From Cupriavidus sp. MP-37 (lineage in GTDB: Bacteria > Pseudomonadota > Gammaproteobacteria > Burkholderiales > Burkholderiaceae), in the NCBI RefSeq assembly GCF_020618415.1, contig NZ_CP085345.1:2170001-2234000 (forward strand): 64,000 nt of DNA, written 5' to 3'. Shown piece by piece: positions 35,728 to 42,789 of this stretch. Position 1 is the stretch's first letter. Each line of letters opens with the position of its first letter. Below the pieces are notes generated by a model. It saw only the letters and a list, made by a program, of their open reading frames with translations, did not search any database and was not told where the DNA came from. The translations under genes and the position numbers were made by a program.

Positions 35728-36732
35728 ATGGAAAAGAAGAGCGCACCGACGATAAAGGACGTCGCCGCTGCTGCGAAGGTCTCCACCGCAACCGTGTCCA
35801 AGTACATCAACCGGACACAGCGATTTTCGGCTGACGTGGAGGCACGGCTGGCGCAAGCCATCCGGGATCTTGGGTATCACTCCAACCCGATGGCGCGGTC
35901 GATGATCACCGGGCGGTCCAAGACGCTCGGCCTGTCGATCCCCGACATGCACAACCAGTACTTCGCCGGGCTGGTACAGGGTGCAAACCGGGTGGCGATG
36001 AAGCACGGATACAGCCTGTTGCTGGTCGATAGCGAGGAAAACGCCAGCCGGGAGCGCCAGCTGCTCGAAGACCTTTGCATGCGGGTCGACGGGCTGATGA
36101 TCCATTCCAAACTGCGCGAAGACGAAATGGAATGGGTCGATGAGCTGACCAAACCGCTGGTGTTTTTTGACAGGCGCGAGGGTTGGGGCAAGCGCCAGAT
36201 CGAATCCCGCAACCGGCAGGCGGCGTACATGGTGGCGAACTACCTGGTGAAAACCGGCCACCGGCGTATTGCCTATATTGGTTTCGACAAGTCCCGAGCG
36301 GACGAAGAGCGATATATCGGCGCCACTGCCTGCCTCGAGGAACACGGCCTGGCGCTGGCGCGCTTCAACGCCGAGACCTCGTCACCGCAGGAAGGGGCCC
36401 GTCTTTGCTCGAAGATCCTGCTGGGCGCCGACAAGGTCGACGCGGTGATCTGCTTCAACGACATGATCGCCGTTGGCTTCCTGAAGGAAGCCGCGGAACT
36501 TGGCGTTTCGGTACCTCAGGATTGTTCCGTGGTGGGGTTCGACAATATTCCGTTCTGCGAGTACGTCACGCCTACGCTGACATCGGTGGACATGGGCGGC
36601 GAAAGCATAGGGGCGATCGTGACACAGCACCTGATCGACATCCTGGGTGGCCGTGAGTCCCAAGCCGAGTTTCCAGAGCCCAGGCTGGTTCTGCGTAAGT
36701 CGACACGCGGCCGGCAGCAGCATAACGACTGA
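35728..36732 (+). CDS. LacI-family transcriptional regulator of the island
   Basis: With the ATG at 35728 the protein has 334 residues. The HTH (TIKDVAAAAKVSTATVSKYI) starts at residue 8 and the hinge NPMARSMITG follows; the sensor domain has the periplasmic-binding fold. An earlier ATG at 35647 overlaps the dgoA stop (ATGA) and would add a 27-residue tail ahead of the HTH; neither has a clear Shine-Dalgarno. I keep the shorter form because it matches family length. It probably binds the palindrome at 26877 and the weaker site at 25594, with a pathway intermediate as ligand. Confidence 0.9.
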   Translation: MEKKSAPTIKDVAAAAKVSTATVSKYINRTQRFSADVEARLAQAIRDLGYHSNPMARSMITGRSKTLGLSIPDMHNQYFAGLVQGANRVAMKHGYSLLLVDSEENASRERQLLEDLCMRVDGLMIHSKLREDEMEWVDELTKPLVFFDRREGWGKRQIESRNRQAAYMVANYLVKTGHRRIAYIGFDKSRADEERYIGATACLEEHGLALARFNAETSSPQEGARLCSKILLGADKVDAVICFNDMIAVGFLKEAAELGVSVPQDCSVVGFDNIPFCEYVTPTLTSVDMGGESIGAIVTQHLIDILGGRESQAEFPEPRLVLRKSTRGRQQHND

Positions 36733-36774
36733 GCGCGGCGGGACTGTTCGAACCCACACCGAAGAGATGCTGGA

Positions 36775-37617
36775 ATGAATATGACGTTTCATGGCGACGA
36801 TCCTCTGCACGGCGTTGTCACGCATTGCCATCGCATATTGCTTACGGGTGCGGCCGGAAACCTGGGTGCGGAAATGCGCGACCGGCTGAAGCGGTACGCA
36901 GATATCGTGCGTGTTTCCGATCTGGCAGATCCCGGCCAGCCCCGGCCGCATGAAGAGGTGGTGCGCTGCGATCTCGCGGATGCCGACGCCGTGCTAGCCC
37001 TGGTTCAGGGCACGGACGTCATCGTGCATTTTGGCGGCGTCTCGGTGGAGCGTCCGTTCCACGAGATCCTGCCAGCGAATATCCAGGGTACCTTCAATGT
37101 TTACGAGGCAGCACGCCGACACGGCGTAACACGGGTGGTGTTCGCGAGTTCCAATCATGTAACGGGCTTCTACCGGCAGGATGAAGTGATCGACGCCAGT
37201 GCGAGGGTCCGCCCTGACGGCAACTATGGCGTCAGCAAACTGTTTGGCGAAGGCCTGGCGCAACTGTACTTCGACCGGTATGGCATCGAAACGGTGTCGC
37301 TTCGCATCGGATCATCGTTCCCCGAAGCCAGGGACAGGCGAATGCTGGCGACGTGGCTCGGATACGATGACCTGGAGCAATTGCTTTGTCGCGCAATGTT
37401 TGTGCCGGAGGTGGGCCACACGATCGTCTACGGCGTGTCGGCAAATCGCGACTGCTGGTGGGATAACCGTTGTGCCGCGAAGCTCGGGTTTGCTCCGGTC
37501 CAGTCGTCGGAGCCGTTCCGCGCAAAGGCGGAAAGCCTGCCGCCATTGCCGCTTGACGATCCGGCGGCGCGTTTTCAGGGTGGCAGCTTCGTTACCATCG
37601 GCCCCTTCGGCGATTGA
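36775..37617 (+). CDS. udh: Uronate dehydrogenase
   Basis: A 280-residue NAD-dependent epimerase/dehydratase-fold enzyme resembling Agrobacterium and Pseudomonas Udh. TGAAGNLG (24-31) binds NAD; the Ser-Asn-His set FASSNH (124-128), Tyr151-x3-Lys155 (YGVSK) and Arg189 in DRRMLATW correspond to the uronate-binding residues of Udh. The enzyme oxidises D-galacturonate or D-glucuronate to the aldarolactone. The lactonase gene starts 3 bp after this stop, as in known udh-lactonase pairs. Activity on aldoses instead of uronates is possible but less likely given the conserved Arg. Confidence 0.82.
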   Translation: MNMTFHGDDPLHGVVTHCHRILLTGAAGNLGAEMRDRLKRYADIVRVSDLADPGQPRPHEEVVRCDLADADAVLALVQGTDVIVHFGGVSVERPFHEILPANIQGTFNVYEAARRHGVTRVVFASSNHVTGFYRQDEVIDASARVRPDGNYGVSKLFGEGLAQLYFDRYGIETVSLRIGSSFPEARDRRMLATWLGYDDLEQLLCRAMFVPEVGHTIVYGVSANRDCWWDNRCAAKLGFAPVQSSEPFRAKAESLPPLPLDDPAARFQGGSFVTIGPFGD

Positions 37618-37620
37618 GAC

Positions 37621-38511
37621 ATGGTGACATCCATCGAACGCGTAGGCGAAATGCGCTGCCTCGTCGGCGAGAGCCCGGTCTGGCACCCATCGGAGCAGGC
37701 ATTGTATTGGACCGACATTCCGGCCCGCACATTATGGCGCTGGGATATGGAAGCATCTCGGGCCGATCACTGGGCGCTGCCCGAGATGGCCGGATGCCTG
37801 GCCATGACGGCGAGCCACGGATGGCTCATGGCCATGGAATCAGGGCTGTTCCGGATCGGCGGCCCGCCGCCGGGAAGCCCGTTGCCGGTCGCGGAGTGCG
37901 TCGTCGCAACGACTCACGCGCAGCCCGGCATGCGGTTCAATGACGGACGATGTGACCGACAGGGCCGCTTTTGGGCGGGCACCATGGTGATGGACATGTC
38001 GAGGGCGTTGGCTTTGGGCCGGCTCCATCGCTTCGACGTGCTCGCCGGGCGTGAAGAGGCTGTGATCGATGACCTGATCGTTCCCAATGGAATGGCCTTC
38101 TCACCGGATGGCAAGACGATGTACTTGTCCGATTCGCATCCGTCTCGCCGGGCGATCTGGGCCTTCGACTACAACACCGACGAAGGTCGCCCGCACAATC
38201 GTCGCTTGTTTGTCGACATGAACGAATACCCGGGCCGCCCTGACGGTGCGGCAGTCGATGTCGACGGCTGTTACTGGATTTGCGCCAACGATGGTGGGCA
38301 AATCCACCGCTTCACGCCCTCAGGCGCGCTGGACCGAAGCATCAGCCTGCCTGTCGGCAAGCCGGCGATGTGCGCGTTCGGCGGCCCCCGCCTCGACACC
38401 CTTTTTGTGACCACGATATGCCCGGATGGAAGCAGCGACCCGCTGGCTGGGGCCATATTCGCACTGAACCCTGGTGTGCAGGGGATTGTGGAAACACTGG
38501 CGCGGGGCTGA
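37621..38511 (+). CDS. SMP-30/gluconolactonase family lactonase (second copy), candidate aldarolactonase
   Basis: 296 residues. The metal site is intact: Glu17 (VGESPVW), Asn107-Asp108 (RFNDGR), Asn156 (VPNGMAF) and Asp208 (RPDGAAVD). It is only distantly similar to the first lactonase in this cluster, so it is not a recent duplicate. Its position 3 bp after udh suggests hydrolysis of galactaro- or glucarolactone, as proposed for UxuL-type lactonases. The product would be galactarate or glucarate; no classical GarD/GudD dehydratase is in the window. Confidence 0.85.
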   Translation: MVTSIERVGEMRCLVGESPVWHPSEQALYWTDIPARTLWRWDMEASRADHWALPEMAGCLAMTASHGWLMAMESGLFRIGGPPPGSPLPVAECVVATTHAQPGMRFNDGRCDRQGRFWAGTMVMDMSRALALGRLHRFDVLAGREEAVIDDLIVPNGMAFSPDGKTMYLSDSHPSRRAIWAFDYNTDEGRPHNRRLFVDMNEYPGRPDGAAVDVDGCYWICANDGGQIHRFTPSGALDRSISLPVGKPAMCAFGGPRLDTLFVTTICPDGSSDPLAGAIFALNPGVQGIVETLARG

Positions 38512-38623
38512 TTCGCGTTCGCACTGCGGCAAGCCTGCCAATGCGAATGCGAGTGCTTTAGTGTTTTCGGAGGTGCCCGGCGGCACGGCCGCCAGGAACA
38601 AGACAACAAGGTGGAAGAGACAA

Positions 38624-40363
38624 ATGACGGCTCGCAAGAAAACGCCGGACGCGCTGCGCAGCGCGCGCTGGTTCGCACCCGATGACCTGCGTTCGTCGGG
38701 GCATCGGTCCCGGATCATGCAGATGGGCTACGCGCCGGGCGAGTGGATGGGCAAGCCGGTCATCGCCATCATCAATACGTGGTCCGACATCAATCCCTGC
38801 CACGCCCACTTCAAGCAGCGCGTCGACGACGTCAAGCGCGGCATCCTCCAGGCCGGCGGCTTTCCGATCGAACTGCCGGCGATCTCGCTGTCGGAAAGCT
38901 CGGTCAAGCCGACCACCATGCTCTATCGCAATTTCCTTGCGATGGAGGCGGAAGAACTGATCCGCTCGCACCCGATCGACGGCGCCGTGCTGATGGGCGG
39001 CTGCGACAAGACCACGCCGGGCCTGCTGATGGGCGCCACCAGTGCCGGCGTGCCGGCCATCTTCGTTCCCGCCGGGCCGATGCTGCGCGGCAACTACAAG
39101 GGCAACGTGCTGGGCTCCGGCTCGGACGCGTGGAAGTACTGGGACGAGCGCCGTGCCGGCAATATCACCGATGCGCAGTGGACCGGCATCGAGGCCGGCA
39201 TCGCGCGCAGCCACGGCACCTGCATGACCATGGGCACGGCCAGCACGATGACGGCCATTGCCGAAGCCATCGGCATGACGCTGCCCGGCGCGTCGTCGAT
39301 CCCGGCGGCCGACGCCAACCATATCCGCATGTGCTCCGAGGCCGGCCGCCGCATCGTCGACATGGTGTGGGAAGACCTGACGCCGCAGCGCATCCAGACC
39401 CGACAAGCCTATGAAAACGCGATCGCCGTGGCGATGGCGATGGGCTGCTCGACCAACGCGATCATCCATCTCATCGCCATGGGCCGGCGCGCCGGCCATG
39501 ACATCGGGCTGGAAGACTTCGACGCGGCCAGCCGGCGCGTGCCGGTGATCGCCAATATCCGGCCCAGCGGCGACAAATACCTGATGGAGGACTTCTTCTA
39601 CGCGGGCGGGCTGCCTGCGCTGATGCAGCGCATCAGCGATCGCCTGCACCTGGACGCGCTCACCATTACCGGGCGCCCGCTGGGCGAAACCATCGCCCAC
39701 GCCGAGGTCTACAACGACGACGTGATCCGCACGCCGGAGAACGCGCTGTACCAGCAGGGCGCGCTGGCGGTGCTGAAGGGCAACCTCGCGCCGGACGGCT
39801 GCGTGATCAAGCCCAGCGCGTGCGAGAAACGGTTTTTCCGGCATACCGGCCCGGCGCTGGTGTTCGACGACTACCCTTCGATGAAGGAAGCGGTGGAGCG
39901 CGACGACCTCGACGTCACCGCCGACCATGTGCTGATCCTGCGCAACGCCGGCCCGCAGGGCGGCCCCGGCATGCCGGAGTGGGGCATGCTGCCGATCCCG
40001 AAGAAGCTGGTGAAGCAGGGCGTGCGCGACATGCTGCGCATGTCCGACGCGCGCATGAGCGGCACCAGCTACGGCGCCTGCATCCTCCATGTCTCGCCAG
40101 AATCGTACGTGGGCGGACCTTTCGCCCTGGTGCGCACCGGCGACCTGATCTCGGTCGACATCGAACGGCGCAGCATCCACCTGGAAGTCTCCGATGAAGA
40201 GCTGGCGCGCCGCCGTGCCGAGTGGGCGCCGCCACCGCCGCGCTTCGGGCGCGGCTATGGCTGGATGTTCTCCCGGCATATCCGCCAGGCCAACGAAGGC
40301 TGCGATTTCGATTTCCTGCAAACCGACTTCGGCGCGCCGACCGGCGAACCGAGCATCTACTGA
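38624..40363 (+). CDS. IlvD/Edd-family sugar-acid dehydratase (L-arabinonate dehydratase type)
   Basis: 579 residues from the ATG at 38624 (GTGGAAGAGAC site). The [2Fe-2S] ligands of the aldonate branch are present: Cys59 (NPCHAH), Cys127 (GGCDKT) and Cys200 (HGTCMTMG), plus Lys129 and the catalytic Ser in SDARMSGTSYG (about 479). Length and ligand spacing match L-arabinonate dehydratase rather than dihydroxy-acid dehydratase. It removes water from an aldonate, giving a 2-keto-3-deoxy acid. Codon use here is more G/C-biased than in the preceding dgo genes. The RraA-fold gene follows after 25 bp. Confidence 0.88.
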   Translation: MTARKKTPDALRSARWFAPDDLRSSGHRSRIMQMGYAPGEWMGKPVIAIINTWSDINPCHAHFKQRVDDVKRGILQAGGFPIELPAISLSESSVKPTTMLYRNFLAMEAEELIRSHPIDGAVLMGGCDKTTPGLLMGATSAGVPAIFVPAGPMLRGNYKGNVLGSGSDAWKYWDERRAGNITDAQWTGIEAGIARSHGTCMTMGTASTMTAIAEAIGMTLPGASSIPAADANHIRMCSEAGRRIVDMVWEDLTPQRIQTRQAYENAIAVAMAMGCSTNAIIHLIAMGRRAGHDIGLEDFDAASRRVPVIANIRPSGDKYLMEDFFYAGGLPALMQRISDRLHLDALTITGRPLGETIAHAEVYNDDVIRTPENALYQQGALAVLKGNLAPDGCVIKPSACEKRFFRHTGPALVFDDYPSMKEAVERDDLDVTADHVLILRNAGPQGGPGMPEWGMLPIPKKLVKQGVRDMLRMSDARMSGTSYGACILHVSPESYVGGPFALVRTGDLISVDIERRSIHLEVSDEELARRRAEWAPPPPRFGRGYGWMFSRHIRQANEGCDFDFLQTDFGAPTGEPSIY

Positions 40364-40388
40364 CGCCACCAGACCGGCAAGGACCACC

Positions 40389-41108
40389 ATGACCCGACTC
40401 AGCCCCGCGGTACGGGACCAGCTCAAGACCGTCAGCACCGCCACGCTGTGCACCGCGCTGTTCAAGCGCGGCCTGCGCAACCAGTTTATCCAGGACGTAC
40501 GCCCGCTGAACCCGGAGGGCGGCACCATGGTGGGCGAGGCCTTCACGCTGCGCTATATCCCGGCGCGTGAAGACCTGAACCCCATCACCGTGTTCCAGGA
40601 TCCCGCGCATCCGCAGCGGCAGGCGATCGAGCAATGCCCGCCGGGCGCGGTGCTGGTGATCGACAGCCGCAAGGACGCGCGCGCGGCCTCGGCCGGCTCG
40701 ATCCTGGTCACGCGGCTGATGCAGCGCGGCGGCGCCGGCATCGTCACCGACGGCGGCTTCCGCGATTCGCCCGAGATCGCCCGGCTGGCCATGCCGGCGT
40801 ACCACCAGCGGCCTTCGGCGCCGACCAATCTGACGCTGCACCAGGCGCTGGAATTCAACGTGCCGATCGGCTGCGGCGATGTCGCGGTCTTCCCCGGCGA
40901 CGTGATGGTCGGCGACGGCGAGGGCGTGATCGTGATCCCGGCGCACCTGGCCGAAGAGATCGCCGCCGAGGCCGTGGAGATGACCGCGTTCGAGGACTTC
41001 GTCACCGAGGAAGTGAACAAGGGCCGCTCGATCATCGGGCTCTACCCGCCGACCAGCGAGCAGGCGCGCGAGGACTTCGCGGCCTGGCGCAAGGCAACCG
41101 GCCGCTAG
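40389..41108 (+). CDS. RraA-fold protein, candidate 2-keto-acid aldolase
   Basis: 239 residues from the ATG at 40389. The family core is TDGGFRDSPEIA with Arg125 and Asp126, equivalent to the substrate and metal ligands of HMG/CHA aldolases of this fold. True RraA (RNase E inhibitor) is shorter (about 160 residues); this protein has an extra N-terminal segment and a C-terminal helix. Because it directly follows an aldonate dehydratase, an aldolase or tautomerase acting on the dehydratase product is more plausible than RNA regulation. The substrate is not known. Confidence 0.8.
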   Translation: MTRLSPAVRDQLKTVSTATLCTALFKRGLRNQFIQDVRPLNPEGGTMVGEAFTLRYIPAREDLNPITVFQDPAHPQRQAIEQCPPGAVLVIDSRKDARAASAGSILVTRLMQRGGAGIVTDGGFRDSPEIARLAMPAYHQRPSAPTNLTLHQALEFNVPIGCGDVAVFPGDVMVGDGEGVIVIPAHLAEEIAAEAVEMTAFEDFVTEEVNKGRSIIGLYPPTSEQAREDFAAWRKATGR

Positions 41109-41163
41109 CCGCCCCGCTTCGTCAAGCGCGCCAACGACAACAACACAGGCCGGCAAATGCCAC

Positions 41164-41254
41164 CGTCATTCCCGCGAAGGCGGGAATCCAGCGTCTTAAA
41201 AGTCCCCCACGGGGGACAAAAAGCCACTGGGTCCCCGCCTTCGCGGGGACGACG
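41164..41254. repeat. Dispersed inverted-repeat element (REP/MITE-like), copy 1
   Basis: The left arm begins CGTCATTCCCGCGAAGGCGG and runs to AATCCAG; the right arm is its near-complement ending CGCGGGGACGACG. Each arm is itself a hairpin (CCCGCG-AAGG-CGGG type). The centre has an extra TCCCCC/GGGGGA pair. It follows rraA and could act as a transcription or mRNA end. A second copy lies at 50326-50445. Confidence 0.75.
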
Positions 41255-41380
41255 CCCCGGTTTGCGGGAGCAAGTCGGCAAGTGCAAGACGTGCATGGAC
41301 CTCTCCCGCTTGCAAAACCGCTGACGGTGGAACAGCAGCGCATCCGGTATCGAGGAGCGCCTGGCGGACGCGCTGGTCGC

Positions 41381-41545
41381 TCAGCCGTGCCTGCGCGGCG
41401 CGTGCCGGCACAGCCCCGCGCGCTGACGCTGCGCCATGCAGCGCCGATACCGCATCCGCTGCGGATGGCTGCAGCGCCACAGCGCCCAGAATACGGTAAG
41501 GCACAGCAACGCCGCCATCATGGCGGCGATCAGGCCGATCGACAT
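41381..41545 (-). CDS. Small membrane protein, 54 residues
   Basis: A short frame starting MSIGLIAAMMAALLCLTVFW after a GGGAGGG site 8 bp upstream. It has one hydrophobic helix (about 3-23) followed by a basic tail rich in Arg and His with several Cys. I do not recognise the family. It begins 42 bp after another small membrane-protein gene on the same strand, and the two probably form an operon. The helix-plus-basic-tail layout and good ribosome site support it; no homologue can be named. Confidence 0.5.
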   Translation of the reverse strand: MSIGLIAAMMAALLCLTVFWALWRCSHPQRMRYRRCMAQRQRAGLCRHAPRRHG

Positions 41546-41587
41546 GGCGGGCCCTCCCGCTACGCGTGGATCAGACTCCGTTGGGAG

Positions 41588-41767
41588 TCAGATCAGCAGC
41601 GGCAATGCCTCCAGCACCAGCACCGCCACCAGTGCGCCGATCAGCGCCCCCATGGTGCGGCAACTGATGCGCAGGAACTTGGCGGTCACCGGGATCGAGC
41701 CCATGGCGATCACGCCTACCAGCGCCATCGGAATCAGGAATACAAGATCATGCGCGGTGAAGTGCAT
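41588..41767 (-). CDS. Small membrane protein, 59 residues
   Basis: Starts MHFTAHDLVFLIPMALVGVI behind an ACAGGAGACCGCC site. It has two hydrophobic helices (about 8-26 and 40-58) joined by a basic loop (TAKFLRISCRT). The family is not recognised. It is the first gene of a short minus-strand operon and is divergent from the 42050 membrane protein and the cox cluster. A role in membrane or respiratory physiology is only a guess from position. Confidence 0.6.
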   Translation of the reverse strand: MHFTAHDLVFLIPMALVGVIAMGSIPVTAKFLRISCRTMGALIGALVAVLVLEALPLLI

Positions 41768-42049
41768 GGCGGTCTCCTGTCTCTCTCTTTTGTGATTCCA
41801 GTATAGGCAGTGTGTGCCGTATGCATGGTGTGCGCATCGGGATTGTCCCCGATGCGGCGCTTGTGCCGGTCGGCGCAGGTATCGGCGGGTGCACTTGCCG
41901 CGGCCGGGTCGTTGCGCGACGTACGCATTCCGAGCCTTTTTTCGGCTTGCCGCCCTCGAAGCGCTGGACAGGTGTCCTATTCTGAGCAGAGACGCGGGGC
42001 GTGTTTCCCCTTTCGTGCGATGCCCCGCCGACGAGAGACGGAGGTGGCT
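41768..42049. promoter_or_regulatory. Divergent control region with a small inverted repeat
   Basis: This 282-bp gap separates the small-protein operon from the plus-strand membrane-protein gene. GCATCGGG (41834) and CCCGATGC (41848) form a perfect 8-bp repeat around a 6-nt centre. It should hold both promoters. No FNR/Anr or sigma-54 consensus was seen. Confidence 0.4.
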
Positions 42050-42553
42050 ATGGAACTTCACATGCAATCGCACCACTACGTGCGGCGACTGCCGGACTGG
42101 ACCGCGGCAGCGGTGTCGGGCCTGGCGGCGGGCGCGTTGCTGCTGGTGCTGGAACTGTTCTGGTCGTCGATGGTGTCGGGCGTGAACCCCTGGGTGGCAA
42201 CGCGCATGATCGCGGCGATCGTGATGGGGCCTGAGGTGCTGCAGACCTCGCTGTTCAGCGTCGGCACCGTGGCCGCGGCGCTGGTGATCCACTTCGTGCT
42301 GGGCGCCGTGCTGGGCATGATCCTGGCGGCGATCCTGGCGCCGTTCACGCTCGATTCCAGCCTGGGGCTGGCGATGCTGGCGGGCGCGGTGTTCGGGGTG
42401 TTGGTCTATGTCTTCAACTTCTATGTGATGACGCGGGCGTTCCCGTGGTTTGTCGAGGTGCGCGGCTGGCATACCTTCGTCGGCCACCTGATCTTCGGCA
42501 TTGCGGCGGCGGCGTGCTACTGGAAACTGGAAAGCAAGGACGTGTCGCACTGA
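42050..42553 (+). CDS. Membrane protein of unknown function
   Basis: 167 residues from the ATG at 42050 (CGGAGGTGGCT site). Four hydrophobic helices are visible (about 20-38, 60-80, 84-101, 106-128) with a final one near 145-160. The start MELHMQSHHYVRRLPDWTAA is polar and His-rich. Family not recognised with confidence; related proteins occur beside cytochrome oxidase genes in Burkholderiaceae. A strong terminator follows (42615-42655), so it is transcribed apart from coxM. Confidence 0.75.
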   Translation: MELHMQSHHYVRRLPDWTAAAVSGLAAGALLLVLELFWSSMVSGVNPWVATRMIAAIVMGPEVLQTSLFSVGTVAAALVIHFVLGAVLGMILAAILAPFTLDSSLGLAMLAGAVFGVLVYVFNFYVMTRAFPWFVEVRGWHTFVGHLIFGIAAAACYWKLESKDVSH

Positions 42554-42614
42554 GCCGAAGCCGGCCGGATGCGGCCGATACGCGGCCAGTACACGGCCGG
42601 GCACATAGCGCTGC

Positions 42615-42655
42615 AGCGGCGGCGGGGATCACGGGTTCCCGCCGCCGCTTTTTCC
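42615..42655 (+). terminator. Rho-independent terminator
   Basis: A perfect 12-bp stem (AGCGGCGGCGGG and CCCGCCGCCGCT) with an 11-nt loop is followed by TTTTTCC. It ends the 42050 membrane-protein transcript and isolates the cox operon. Confidence 0.85.
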
Positions 42656-42789
42656 TTGCGCGCGCGCTTGTGCAGTGCGACACCGATGCGCCGGCGTGTC
42701 GCCTTGCAGTGACCTGACGGCATGCACTAGTCTTATCTCTACCTGCGTGACTTGCGCATCCCTCGCCGCGCGCGAGGAGGAGGGTGGAT

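Noticed and set aside
38558..40546. A 662-codon minus-strand frame
   Set aside because: It is antisense to the IlvD/Edd gene, with a compositional bias typical of mirror frames and no family motif.
41105..41343. Small frames ending in runs such as DSRLRGNDGG
   Set aside because: They are translations of the dispersed repeat and a well-known source of false small proteins.
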